Source: Sphagnum compactum
Taxonomy: Eukaryota > Bryophyta > Sphagnopsida > Sphagnales
Assembly (NCBI GenBank): GCA_965153455.1
Contig: OZ234497.1
Coordinates: 1,116,001 to 1,180,000, forward strand
Direction: 5' to 3'
Length of the DNA stretch: 64,000 nt
Shown: positions 1 to 13,000 of the stretch, one piece after another
Numbering within the stretch: the first letter of the stretch is position 1
Layout: each line of letters starts with the position of its first letter
The notes under the pieces: generated by a model
What the model was told of the DNA's origin: nothing
The model's input: only the letters and a program-made list of their open reading frames with translations
The model's database searches: none
Translations under genes and position numbers: made by a program

Positions 1-599
1 GTAAGGATCACCCATGGCAATGGATGAAAAATTCTAGCCTAATCATAAGGTTTGTGATAAATTAAAACATGTAGGTCAAACTTCAATATTGAAGTTAAAT
101 TTGGTTAAAATTGGTGAAATCAAGTTACATGAAAGCACTTAAACTAAACATGGTCAATTAAACTTGGCTAAACTTGAAATGTTTTAGCAAATAAGGTTTT
201 TTAATGTATTTTGCTGGAATTGAAACCAACTAGGCAAAATTGAGTTAATTAATTTAAATTTCCCTAAACTAAACTAAATTAACTTTCATATGTTAAAATA
301 TGTTACATTAAGATAAAAATAAAATAATTCTTACTAAATTAGGTTATTTAAAATAAACTATATAGGTTACTTAGGGTGAACTAGCTTTAAATGGGTTAAA
401 TTAGGATTGGATTAAGTTAAAATAATTTTAAAAATAAATAAATTAGGTCTATTTTTAATTCATAATAAATTAGATTAAAATATATTAAACTAAGAATTAT
501 TTAAATTAGATTAAATTAAGGTAAATTAAACTAAGTTAGGCTTCTAATACAAATTTGACCATGTTGATATGTATTTTAGTTTTTTTTTAAAACTTGTTC

Positions 600-775
600 A
601 AACAAGGTCAAATAATTACTTTAATATTAGTCGTGTAGTCATATTTGTAGTCATAATTACCTGTAGTTGTAATCATAGTCATATTTGTAATTACAGACTC
701 ATAATTATAACTATAGTTATTACAATGACTACGATTCAAATCCACTTACAACTACATGACTATTTTCGGCGATAG
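600..775. repeat. Irregular TAGTCAT-type short repeats
   Basis: A run of degenerate 6-12 base units with the core AGTCAT(A) or its complement ATGACT, separated by AT-rich spacers. No gene overlaps it. It is best described as a degraded simple tandem repeat. Confidence 0.5.
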
Positions 776-3700
776 TCGCAACATGTCCTAGTCATAGAAA
801 TTGCATTTTGGCATAGTGAATACAACAATCTTATTTGGTGGTGCAGAGAACATGTTAGAAATAGACAAATCTTATTAGATGGTAATGCAACACATTAGTG
901 TAAGGTTGTCTTGTAGTTGGCAATGCATGTGTGAAACACGTTTGCAAAATTTAGAACAATAAATTATGTAAAACAACTATAAAAACCAAATGAAGGACAA
1001 GCTTCAATAGTCACTAATTCATTATGAAAACTAATTTTTTGATGAAAACTACAGGTAATAAGGTGGCCTTCAAATATGATGGCCCTCCCATTCATATAGT
1101 TTTATTAATAGACTTTGCATGCAAAAGTGGCAAATTTTGAGTGAGAAGAAAATTAAAATATTCATGTGATTGACATCCATAATTGTAAAGAAAAAATGCA
1201 TAAATGGTGACATACGCCAATGGATATGAATTTACTACATAACCTTTTTTTATATATACTTAAATCCATATATTTATTTTAGTTTATAAAGAAAAAATGG
1301 TATTCATGATTTAAAAATTTGTGGATTTGATTTGTAAGAAAAAAACTTTGAGGGCCATGAGGAATTGGAATGTCAATAATTGAAATATGAATATTTTGAA
1401 TGGGGAGTTAATTTGAATGTTGAAAGGAAGTAATAGCATGCAATGGGGAGTAAACTTAATTTGAAATGAAGAAAATAACATTTCTTCCACAATCTAAAAA
1501 CATACACATACATGTTGAATTTCAATAATAGACATTGATGGAAAATTTGTTCAAGTTATTTACATGGTTTATTGAATGTTGTAGCCCATGATGTGTCATA
1601 TGGGATTCAAATAAAATAATCGTTGAATCCTTATGTTTGAAAATTACACATTTGCCTTGTAATCATGAAGAGTGAATGGTTATATACTTGAAATTGCTTC
1701 AATTTAATAACCTTCAAAAATCAACTGTGAACATTCTCATTTGTTTGAAACAAATGAGATAGAAAACTCTTGGGACATTTTTCAAATTTCCTTGCAAGCA
1801 TTTTAGTAATAGTCCAAAGACTTTAGAAGTAACCTTAAGTTTAGAAATCACAATTTTTACAAATTATTTCAAGAAGTTCCATGCTTGGAGAAGTGATGAT
1901 AAGTAGCCAAGGATATGTACAAATGACATTGACATTGGAATGTTTTGACTATTCTACCAAGATGCAAAACTTGAAATGTAAAATCAACACAACACATTAA
2001 AAATTATTGGAGTGTAGATAAATATTAAGAGATGACAATGAATGATTATTATAAATTATAAAAAAATTATTTGAACAAGGCTTGAACACAAACGAAAAGA
2101 TTATTTTCAAATTCATTTGAAAGTTCATTTTGATGGTCAAGGCCTTGTGAATCAACTTAAGGTGCTGTTGAACTTATTTGTCTAGTATTAGAGTGATCAT
2201 GATAGAACTTGAAGCCGAAATCAACTTCACTTCATTATATACAATCAATGAAACATTCTTTAAAAAATTTATAGCTTGTGCACTATTGAAAACAAATCTA
2301 CCAATTCCTTGCGAAGAAAGGAAAATAATTTCCAAAGGAAAAAAGTTATGTCGCATCACCAATAAGAAGTTTTTACATTTGCTTCACAAAACCATGCACT
2401 TGTACAACCACAACAACAATACATGTGACAACATGCCACACTTCACAAGTTACAAATTTTACATTGGAATCACACTCCATGAACATAAGATGAACATGAA
2501 AAGAAAAAATTTCCACAATCTCAACGTTCAATGAACATGAAGACTACCATTATGTTCATATTTGGACTTTGCATCAAAACTACACCTAGTGACCTTAATA
2601 TATTTCCCAATGTGATTTTTGTTAGAATGATGTGGTGCATAACTTGTTAAAATCACCAAAATCATACTTTGGAAACTTTGAAGAAAAACCAAATCTACTT
2701 GGAAACATATGTATGAAGATTTCTTAATGTCCCAACTCCATACATATTCATAACATTTTTTTCAAAAAATATACTTTGCATTATTTCACAAATACATCAT
2801 CAAGACATTTTCCTAGGCTTTCATTTTATTGTGGTTGGGTGCAATCACATTAACAGGAAACACAACAAGTGTAACACGTGTTTAATTTTTCACATTTAAA
2901 AGTGGTAATTTAATTTGGTGTTGAAAGTATAAGAGTTTTTTATATGGTAAGGTTCACAATATATCATTGGAACATGTGAATTAATCTTAAAAATATCCAA
3001 TGAATAAAAAGCTTTCAAAAGCACTCATTAAGCATTATAATGCGTGTTTTTAAACATTAAAAGGACTTATTGAAAAAATCAGGTTTCCAAAAAGGTTCTT
3101 TGAAAGGTGAACATATGGAATCCTTTATGAAATTGTTTTTACACTAAATTCCAAAATGGTTTTGAATAAAGGTACAACCCTCTAAGGTTTGATTTTGCAC
3201 CATAACTTTACTTGTTTCATTTCATACTCAAATGCAATCACATTAATATGAGCCAAACAAGTTGTATTTAATGCTTAATTTTTCACATGTTTTAGTGTCA
3301 AAAATTGTATAACTTTGCAAGTCATGCAAAAACATTCATGACAATGTATTTAATATATTGTGGAAACATGTGATATGATTCAAAATAACTCTAATGATGA
3401 TAAAATGTCCAAAAAAATTCATTAAACATTATAACAAATGAGTTTAAACACTGTAATGATTCTTAATCTTGGGGAGATTTTTTAAACATGACATATTTTG
3501 ATGAAGATTTTCTAAAAATATTTATGTAATAATATATTGCAACATTTATTGGGTTAGATTTGAATTTTCCAATTTACAAACTAAATAATTTTAGGATATT
3601 TGGGAATGTTTTAAATAAACAATCACCTAAGAAAGCAAGTTTGGCTCTTATTGCCCCGTACATGTTTTCATATGTTATCACATTCAAATTCATTTAAACT

Positions 3701-5243
3701 TTTGTTTTACACACTTCATGTACTTGTTTTTTATTTTCATGCTTTTTGTTTGGATTTAAATTTAAACTTGTTTTTGTCATAGTTTGTATTAGTTTCCATG
3801 TACCTTGGAAAATCCCTTTGTCTTTGTAATTTTTGTGTTCATGACAATGAAAATCCCATGTCATTTTGCATTTTTGGGACAAAAGTGCAAATAATAACTA
3901 ATGTCCAAAGTAAGCATTTTTTACATCTTGGAAAGGTCTCGAATATCCAAATCTCAAGTTTTGGTCAAAAAATTTGTTGAGAGTCAAATTAACAATTTAA
4001 TTCCCAAGCATTAAAACCCAATTCCTTAATCAAACTTGTAAAAAGGAATTATGAGCCTACAAAAATGGCATCCATAATTTGGAAAAATCATGAATTTTTA
4101 ACACTTTGTGTTGGAACTCTTGAGACTTTTAAACATCTCAATGTAATCTTGGCTCTCAATCATAAAATATATTATAGGGAGTGATGAGTTTTTTTCAACT
4201 TTAAATTATGGTATGTTTTGTGAAATTGGGTTGCTCATCACTTGTCTATGCACCATTTTGGTTCCAATTTGCAATAATTGTTTCTATTGGATTGTGTAGA
4301 TTGATTTCACCTTGAACTCTTACATGTGAATTTATTTTTGTTCCATTCTAGATCTCCCATGTGTTTTTTTTTAATGGGAGTTAAAGAATGTGCCTTAAAT
4401 TCCATTGCAAAAATTGAGAATTGGTTAGTTATTTACCTTCAATATCACTTGACAAACCTAAATGTGCATCAGCAAAATTCCCTTTTGTAACCATGATAAA
4501 CTTTTTAAAAAACCTTTAAAAGGCTTGAAATCAAAATGGAACGTGGAATGATGGAATGCAACCATGATATGATAATGTGAACACAAGGTCTTTTCATATT
4601 TGTAAAATGCAAATATTTATGGCACATGGCGTTTAAAAATGATTCTTGATAATCAATGAATAATGTTATTCATGATAGTAGGAGGAAAATTGATATTAAA
4701 GGAGTATTGTTTCTAGATATTATTTACTTAATATAAAAAGGACAATTGATATTAAAAGAATTGTTATTCAATTTTTTTTGAATATCTTGAGTTTGATAAT
4801 AAATGAAGATGAGATTTGGTCTAACACCATATTTGAAAAATAAAAGTAAAAATCTAGTAAAAAAAATGTTGTGAATCATTAACCAATTTTTTTTCACAAA
4901 ATTTTTAAGACAAAAAAATGATTTGTGACAATAAAGAAAAGAAAAGGGTTGTGAAGTTATGAATCACCTCATATAATTTTCACCATCCATTCTTAAAGTT
5001 GATTTTTCATTTTAAATGATAGAATAATCATCCTCATAAGGAATTAATGTTAATGTGTATAAAATGAATGATAATGAAATTTATGTGATTTCACCTTACA
5101 TTTGACACATTTGGATTGGTGAGATTGTAATGAGTAATTTTGAAACAATTCCAAACTTCCAATTTCTCGAATAGGAGTTCGACTTGGGAACCTTAAAAGT
5201 GCTTCACTTTCATTCTCACACATTCTCACATGAAAGAGGCGGA

Positions 5244-5263
5244 GGGGGGGGGGGGGGGGGGGG
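5244..5263 (+). repeat. Poly-G tract of 20
   Basis: Twenty consecutive G residues in an otherwise AT-rich context. It may form a G-quadruplex and is prone to length error in assembly. No adjacent gene is visible. Confidence 0.9.
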
Positions 5264-6298
5264 TATTTGAACATTCCATGTTTTGATCCTTTGTTTGAAT
5301 CAATTTTAATTTTAGGAATCCTTCAACTTCCTATAAGACAATAAAATGACTCAAAGGAGAGAATTATATGAAATTGGCAACAAAAGATTTGGTATGAACA
5401 AGAATTTAAAATTTTCATTTAATGGGGCAAGGCATAATATAGGCTAAGCTTGAATTAAAAATGAAATAGATAGACCACAACTTATATTGCCAAGGTTAGG
5501 AGGTGATGCCTTTTGAAATTTACTTATATGATTTCGTGGAACTTAAATTTTTTCTTTTGCCAACTAATTTTTTATAATCAATGGGGAAAGGCAAGGTAAT
5601 AAGAGCCAATGACATTTTGCTAAGTCAATGTAGTCGGAACTAATTGATGTGACAACATAAAATTGGTCAAAAAGTATTAAAATAATGTTTGAACAAAAAT
5701 GCTAAAAAAATGATTTCACACTATAACATGGTGTTAAAAAACAGTGGTTACAAGTTTTAAAACCAAAATTTAAAAAAAAAAGAAAAAACAGAGAGCTCTA
5801 AAGGTGTGAATCATGTCCTATATTCTTGACCATCTGTTCTTACAGTTCTCCTTGTACTCTTAATCATAGGATAATCCATCGTCAAAGGAATGAGTATTAA
5901 TGCCTACAAGATGAATGATAATGGAATTAGCATAATCTCATTGACATTTGGCACATTCAGAATGATGAGATTGCAACAATTACAACCTCATGGCCAAAGC
6001 CCGCTTGAAGGGACTATACTCTATAATGAATTTCAACACAATACAGTAGGGCCGCCAAAAAGCTTTCAGTAGGGTTTTAATCCTTTGTATCTTAGAAATT
6101 TTTACCTGAGACCGTAATAATTGGTTAGCAGGGTTTCTGGCCCTTCTTTCAAAAACCAAACATATCGGAATATAATTGTTGTTATAGTGTACACATGAGG
6201 ACCCACTTCAGCCTGATTTCCTTTCATTTCCTTGTGGACCTACCACCAGCCTGGGTCAATCAGCACCTACACTAGTACCTTCATTTACTTGATGCTTA

Positions 6299-6673
6299 GG
6301 CATCTCCATCGATGCTCAGTATGTCACTCTGAATAATAAAATTAAATGTCTAAGTTTAGCTGTTGTTTTTTTTTTGGCAACCCCACCAACAAAACTGTAA
6401 CCAGAACTGCAGATACGTGGGGACTACTAATAGCAAGCCACCTGGACCAATAATTATGAGCAACCAACCAGAAATACTGAGCCGCAGTCAGGTCCGATTT
6501 ATTACACTCTATTTTGGAGGTGCACCACTGTGTTGCGCCTTTTACCAGCCACGGCAAGCTGTACGAATTTGGTACAGAAAAACCAAATTTTTGAGCTAAA
6601 CCAGCACATTTTGACTTTTTCATCCTAAATTTTACTATCTGGAGTCACATACTGAGCACCGGTGGAGATGCTC
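6299..6673. mobile_element. Tourist-like MITE, copy 1
   Basis: A 375 bp non-coding element with terminal inverted repeats of about 30 bp (left end GGCATCTCCATCGATGCTCA, right end the near-complement finishing GGAGATGCTC). It is flanked by a TTA duplication at 6,296-6,298 and 6,674-6,676. A second copy at 29,061-29,438 shares the termini and interior landmarks such as a poly-T stretch and a TGCCTTTTACCA-type core. The 3 bp TTA/TAA target duplication and lack of coding capacity fit the PIF/Harbinger-derived Tourist MITEs; that superfamily assignment is inference. Confidence 0.85.
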
Positions 6674-6676
6674 TTA

Positions 6677-9029
6677 TTGGGCTATATCAAACAATGGAAA
6701 CGTTAATTTGTACTTCCAGTCCATGATTTAATCTAAGAATAGGATATTTGAGCTAGGTAAAGCCTCAGCCTTGAGGCCTCAGGCTTTACTTAAATAAGGG
6801 CTTGCATGAATGTGAGCCTATTCTGGTAAAGCTTGTGACCAAGGCCTTCACTGTATGTAAAACATTATATTATAATTTTATTATTTATTTTTCCTGTGAT
6901 ATCCATCATGTACTCACCTGGCCTCATGAAAAAAATGGAGGTGTTTCAAAATATGAAATGTTCCCTGAAATATGGTATTCTAGTTTTCAAAATGCCCTGG
7001 AGAAGTGGAGGGACAAATATGTTGGGTAATGTGCCGTCCATATTATATTTGCACTGTGAGAAAAGGCCTGACTAGTTTTCACCTTTCAAAGAATGTGTTT
7101 ACCTTTTCCTCCCCAAAGGTTGCCAAACATATCACTTGGTGTCTTTGGGCGGGCAGCAATTTTCTTTTTGAACCTTGTTTTGAACTGTAAGAGAGAGTAT
7201 AAGAAAAGGCATTTCACAGGTACCTCTTTTGATGTGGTTTTTCTTTTTTAAAGGAACCTTTGATCTCGGTTTTGATTCTTTAACAAAAATTGGAGGTTCT
7301 TTAGATGCAGGTTTAAGCCCATTCTTCTCATTTTAAGACCTTGAAGTTTCAGTTTTGACACTGTTTTTCAAATTCAAGAACCTCCAGAGTCCAGGCCCAG
7401 TTCAAAACTAGATATGATTTCATGTAGACATTACACATTCCTCTATGCTACATACTGTATAGACGAATAATTTTATATCAAATTAAAATCAAGTTTTATA
7501 TAGGTATGAAGTTCAACGACTAATAAAAATAATATTTAACTTTAAAATTGTGCTTACTTGTTAAGTTTTCAAAAAAAAAGAAAAAATAAAAAAACAACTT
7601 GCTTACTTAAAAAGAACTCACCTCTCTTTTCCAAGAGTGTTTTTCCACAATTCCAATGGGTTTAACATTCGAAACCTGGATATCCTCGCAGTGTTAAGAA
7701 CCAGTGTTGAACAATTATTGCTTTGTAACCTGGGTAACCATCCAGGTTTGGGTGTCAATAACCTATCAATGGAGTATTGTTTTTCTGAAACTCAATAAAG
7801 AACCCACCTGTCTGGTATTGAATTCTCAAGTTTTAATAACCTAATTTGATGACTCGATTATCATCTAAATAGGTTATCAATCCTCAAACACTAAACACAT
7901 TCATGATAGAAAATTAAAAAGCAGGATTTAAAATAATAATAATAAAAAATTCTATAAGCGGTGTATAATTGATGGTTCTCAAGTGGGTATTCAAGAGTTC
8001 ATCCTTACACATAATCAACAGTTATTACTAAAAAAATATTCAAATAAGTTAGTAATCAAGGCCATTACTTTGACATTGATCGGTAGGTCTAAAATTTGAA
8101 GCTTTCTTTTTATAACCTACCTAGCTGGTTATTGCCAACTTTGGCAATAATCAACCAACACCGGGAAGAACCATTGATTTTAGTTCAGGTTAAGGGAAGA
8201 ACCTATCTATAATCAGGTCTGATTTTGGGAACTAGAAGAAGAAGCTGAACCTAATTTTATTTTATTAAAGAACTGAACTCATAACTGGGTTCCCCATTTG
8301 ACTTGGGTGTGGAATTAGAAACAAGGCATCACAAACATGCTGGCCCTGCCAATAGATAAGATGTTGTACATCTACCTAGTGTGTCCACACTCTGAACACC
8401 CAAAAAATTCGTTCCAATTTAAACGGTCTAAATGCTTTCACCAAAGAAACCAGTTCTAATAAGGTAAAAACTTCCAAAAGTTGGATCCAATGCCATAGTC
8501 CCTGTCCCTACAGGGCCCAACAAAACCTAAAATAGAACAAGATCTGAGATTTTTGACAAAAATTGACTAGAACTGACTAATAACTCCGAATGCCAATTCA
8601 AGTGAGTAAAATCTGGACCAAAACTGGGTCTGGTGTTTGAAATCACAACCAAATTCAGAATTTTAAAAAGAAAAAAATCTTTTGAGGAACAACTAGACCT
8701 GAAACCAAATTCCCAGTTTTGTTTAACTAGAATCAAAATATTTGTTCATTTATTTTTTAGAACTGAACTGGAGATTGTTCACTAAAATAAAGAACAGCCC
8801 AACACTGGTATAACATAGGTGTCAATTTCCACCCCTCTAGTTGAGGGACACATTTCAAGGGTTAACATAGATAGAAAGAGACTGGATGAAAATTTATAAA
8901 GTTTTGGCCATGTTTTTTATGTCAATAATTGTGGGTGGGCCTCTAAACTTTGAGTTACAAAGGGTTAAATTTCAAATGCTATCAACCTAAACCAAATGGA
9001 AAAAAATACTTCTATTCATATTTTCATAA
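6677..9029. other. Non-coding region with GGTT/GAACC-rich decayed repeats
   Basis: No gene is supported. A short imperfect hairpin (arms TAAAGCCT and AGGCTTTA) lies at about 6,758-6,789. Around 7,640-8,280 there are many scattered copies of AACC(T/A)GG, GGTTATT and GAACCA motifs. The same style of motif appears at 26.5-27.0 kb and 59.2-59.6 kb, which suggests a dispersed degenerate family. Confidence 0.45.
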
Positions 9030-9031
9030 TG

Positions 9032-9232
9032 CTGCATTCACACTTGATGTTAAATCAATGTAAGCCTAAATCTACGTGACCTCCTAGGTGGCACCCAATG
9101 TTAAATGGGCCATAGCTTAATGTTAAGTGAATGTTAGTTTAGCAAAAACTCTTCCTGATAAGTAAAGTTTAAGTCTTAAAATCACCATAATGGACTCAAC
9201 GCTAGAGTCCCTAACACCAAGTGTGAACACAC
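9032..9232. mobile_element. Small foldback (MITE-like) element
   Basis: The left end at 9,037-9,052 reads TTCACACTTGATGTTA. The right end at 9,212-9,227 is its reverse complement with one mismatch. This gives an element of about 200 bp with 16 bp or longer inverted ends and no coding capacity. The target duplication is not clear. Confidence 0.65.
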
Positions 9233-9486
9233 CTTAAATTACACATATTTTAGTTTGGTTTTGTGTGCACATTTAATTAGTAAATTAATTATGTAATTTA
9301 ATAAAATAAAGTACATGTTATTAATGGCACATTCTAGTCCCACTCAAGAGCAACTCAATTATCTCCCCACTCCCTAGTTAAGTTTTGTTTTCCCCCAACA
9401 AAGAAATAATAAAATAAAATAATAAAACTCTCTAAATAGGAGACTGAATAAGGATTATAGTATCAGTTTATTCAAGAGAATAATAT

Positions 9487-9815
9487 AGTAGTACCTTTAC
9501 CATTTCAGCAGTTTGTTGCCGAATAATTAATTACATTTTAAATATTAACTTCGGCACTTGGTTTTTTAATTCTGCAATTTTCGGCAGTAATGGGTATATT
9601 AAAAAATAAAACATCCAATAATGAATGTATGGAACAGTCTAGTGTGTCCAGACTAACTTATCCATATGTTTATTCAGAAAGGTCTGCGGTTCAAACTTTA
9701 CAGTCGAAATTTTGATTTAATTAAAATTTCAGCACAAAAATATGAAATTCTTCAAAAGTTCGACCAAACCGAAAAACATTTTAATTAATGCCGAAATGGT
9801 GAAGGTCCTACGGTA
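9487..9815. mobile_element. AT-rich foldback (MITE-like) element
   Basis: The left arm beginning at 9,487 (GTAGTACCTTTACCATTTCA) pairs with the right arm ending about 9,813 (complement of CCGTAGGACCTTCACCATTT). Pairing continues inward through the GCCGAATAATTAATTACATT region and its complement near 9,775-9,792. The size is about 330 bp. A possible TA target duplication flanks it. It has no coding capacity. Confidence 0.7.
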
Positions 9816-9829
9816 ATAAAATTAGCAAT

Positions 9830-10065
9830 TACGTACCCCCACGTGGAAAGTCTGAGACGGGAATCAGGACAGGAAAAGGTAAAAGTGCATAATACACATT
9901 ACCCAAGGGACTTTGGCCACAAAGAGTCACGTGCCACAATCTACTGGAATGTTTAGGCCTACGTAAGCACAAAACATCAGTCATCTGTCAGCGAGCAAGT
10001 CAGCTGCCACGTCTGACAATGTTCCAGAAAATGCCACAGAAGTTGCCCCCAACGACGTGTGCAAA
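9830..10065. promoter_or_regulatory. Cluster of ACGT-core (G-box/ABRE-like) motifs
   Basis: Within about 230 bases there are two CACGTG palindromes (in CCCACGTGGA near 9,840 and TCACGTGCC near 9,929), plus CACGTC near 10,010 and GACGTG near 10,055. This is a local rise in GC and CG content inside an AT-rich block. ACGT-core motifs are bound by plant bZIP and bHLH factors. No gene start follows on either strand, so this may be the relic of a promoter or chance; the function is inference. Confidence 0.35.
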
Positions 10066-13000
10066 ATCCTAGTTGTTTAAATTGTCAAAATCAAGCGGGA
10101 GTGGAAGGTTTAATGCATTTGATAAAGATATTAGATATTTATTTTATTTATTTCAATTTTGTGATGTAGCCAAAGTGGCGATTATTGATAAGAAGATTAA
10201 GCCAGATTTGGCAATTAAAACATATGAAAATAAAACCATCTAGCATCCCTTTATGTATTTGGCTAAATGCTGGAACTTAGGATATAATCTGATAATTTAT
10301 TAAAAATTAGATTTTTAAAAAAAATAATTTTTTTCCCAAAGACACTAAATTTCCACCAATTTGAAAAAACAGGGGGTGTGTCACACTGTGGCCTTCCCAT
10401 GTACATTAAAAAGTATCTTAAGGCAAAAGAAGAATTATGGAAACTCAAATATTTCACCATGCAAAAATCTAATCTTCCAAAAAAACCTCTAAAAGAAACC
10501 AAAATCCTTCAACATTTTGTAACTATATAACTAATCTCAAGTTTCAACACAAGCCCAAAACATCATCTTTCAAAAACCCTGATGTAAAGTCAGACCTATT
10601 ACCTAGGGGCCAAAATCCCTTAGGCTAGCTACTATATGCTATAATGAATCTAAACACAATATCAAGGCAAGGCCAAAAAATCAACATTTTGACAAAATTT
10701 CACCCAAAAACCCACTGCTTTCCAGAATTGGCAAGGTCTGCCAATTAGGTCTACAGAATTGGCACCCATGATACTTGGTGGGTATCACACAAACTTGAGC
10801 TGGGTTTTATGATAATTTTAGTGGAACCCAAGGGAGAATAAAAACTAACCACTGTTAACATGCTAGAGAACATGCCCTAGGAGGCTCATTCTGCCTCGTA
10901 GTGAGTCACTAACTAGAACAAATTTGTGTCTAGTGTGAACTAAGATGCAAATGGATTTCAGCATGAAAAATCATCAATCTGAACCCAAGAGTTGGGAAAG
11001 CTCTTGTATCACTTGTATAAAAAGCAAAATGCATTCTCAATAGGATATGAAGGTTAGTAGATCAAATCCCTCTTGCACTTGTTTATGCAACTTTCTAGAA
11101 CATATTTCATATGTTAAGATACGTGTTTGTTTGTTTGTTTGGTGTTTTGGATGTGACCACGCCATAACCATCCCAACCTTTGGGCCCTTGCTTCACTTTT
11201 TGGTATTGCTGGAAAGTGCTTGAACCATCGGTTTTGCACATGTGTTGTTTCACAATTTTCCAACCAAGTGAGCAAAAGTATTAAATTTAAAGAATTTTTC
11301 ATCTTTGAAAGTTAATTTAAAGTTTAAATATGATTTTTCATAATTGTGTGTTTGAGAAAATCTTATCTCTTAGATCCTCAAAGAGATTTGTGTTTTTCAC
11401 AATTGGATTTTTTGGAAAGTCATATTTTTTAATGCTTTTGAAAGGTTCGTTCTAAAATCTCTTTATAAATTGTGATGTGGGATGAAGAGAAGTCAAATGG
11501 TTTTTATATTGCTGAAAACCTAATGAAAAGGCAAAGGGGGAGCATCGAAAATTGAGAGGGACAAAAGAATAAACAATTGATTTTGATATTTTTCTTAGGG
11601 GTTGTGAGTTGGGTTGTTTGTTTGATGCAAGATTGTTTGTATCTGAAACTGGTGGTGTTGCATGGTGAGTTATTTCATGGCAGTTGCAAAAAAATAGTTT
11701 GTTTAGTTTCTCTTGATGGAGTTTGGTGATGGTTCAACTCAAGAAGGGAGGTGATTGGTGGAATTGATGAGTGGGAACGTGGAAAAACCTATTTAACAAA
11801 CTGCATTTCTTAAGCTAAATACCAAAGTTGTTTGTTGTAGAAGTTAATGTTGTGATAGAAATGTCGTATGTGACAGATAGTTGTGTGTGTTCAAATATTT
11901 ATGTTGCACTAGATTTTAGAGTTATTTTGCTGCACACTAAAATGTCAAGACAACAGATGTAGGAACTACAACGCAATAAAAAATATATGTATGTTGAAGG
12001 TGATGAAAGATAATAGGGGACAAAAAAATTGTTGGTTTATGAGTGGCATCCAAGAAAGAAAGGAGGAATTGCAACTATTTAGGTCATCTGAATTTCGAGA
12101 ATCCATGAGTAGTAAAAGACCTAGTTGAGTTGAAATTTTGGGGGTATGGGATTTTGCATTGAATGTGAATTCTAAAGGATGTGGGGTAGTTGATGTGTGT
12201 CAATGTTCAAGAAAGTGCCCTATCAAGATTTGCCTAAGCTTAAGAATGGATGGTGAACAATTTTCTCAATTATCTCAATCATCAAATGCCCAACAAAAGA
12301 CCATGATATGAAGTGAAATGTCTGGAGAAATCCGATTCACTAGTACACTTCATTTCAATGTTGTTGCAACTACTTTCCTTGGTGCTGTAATAAATATTTG
12401 GAAATTTTTTGGAGGATGGTAACTATATTCCATTTGTGATGATTTGATGTTGGTTGAACACTTGTTACATTTAATGAAAATTGAACCATGTTGACCAACC
12501 TAATTCACTAGGACATGTGAGATTATTTGGTCCTTCCTTTTTTGTTACAGTGCCAATTCTTATGATGTATGATGAAAAAACAAAGAAACGAAAAAAGTCT
12601 TCTTTTCATGACCTAGTTATCTAAAAAGTTGGTTTTTAAAGGGGGCCCAATGATATAGAAACCCACTAATATATACATGTGAAAAATCATGTATGTTATT
12701 AATATGCCAAGCTCTAGATCACTAGACCCACTAATAATTGTTTCAATAGAATGTTGTTGAAAAGAAAATAACTTTCAACAATAATTATATGGAGAGTAAC
12801 CAACAATGTCCATTTTCACCCCATAAAAAGTTGTGTGTTTTATATGCGGTTATGTGGATAGAAATAACTTTTTTACCAATCATGTAGATTTTTTTGACTT
12901 AGAGGCTATTGGAAAACTTTGTTATTGTGGTGTTATTACCATTGGTGAGGTACCAATGTTGTATTGGTTGTATTCTAGTTTATGATATGTTATCTACTAA

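Larger units (their letters stand above)
1..6295. other. AT-rich gene-poor block
   Basis: I see no gene here. The stretch is very AT-rich with few CG dinucleotides. Open frames are short (up to 118 codons), low in complexity and unlike any family I know. The first 550 bases are built from short variants of an AAATTAGG/TAAATTAA motif. Bases 600-770 carry irregular copies of a TAGTCAT-like motif. A run of 20 G lies at 5,244-5,263. A short stretch at 5,990-6,070 resembles the dispersed repeat at 10.4 and 49.9 kb. The whole block reads as old, decayed transposon sequence. Confidence 0.6.

Noticed and set aside
2178-2534. 118-codon frame in the first AT-rich block
   Set aside because: It is low in complexity with no start context, splice partners or family resemblance.
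5244-5263. Telomere or centromere repeat
   Set aside because: It is a pure G homopolymer with no TTTAGGG units or longer satellite period around it.
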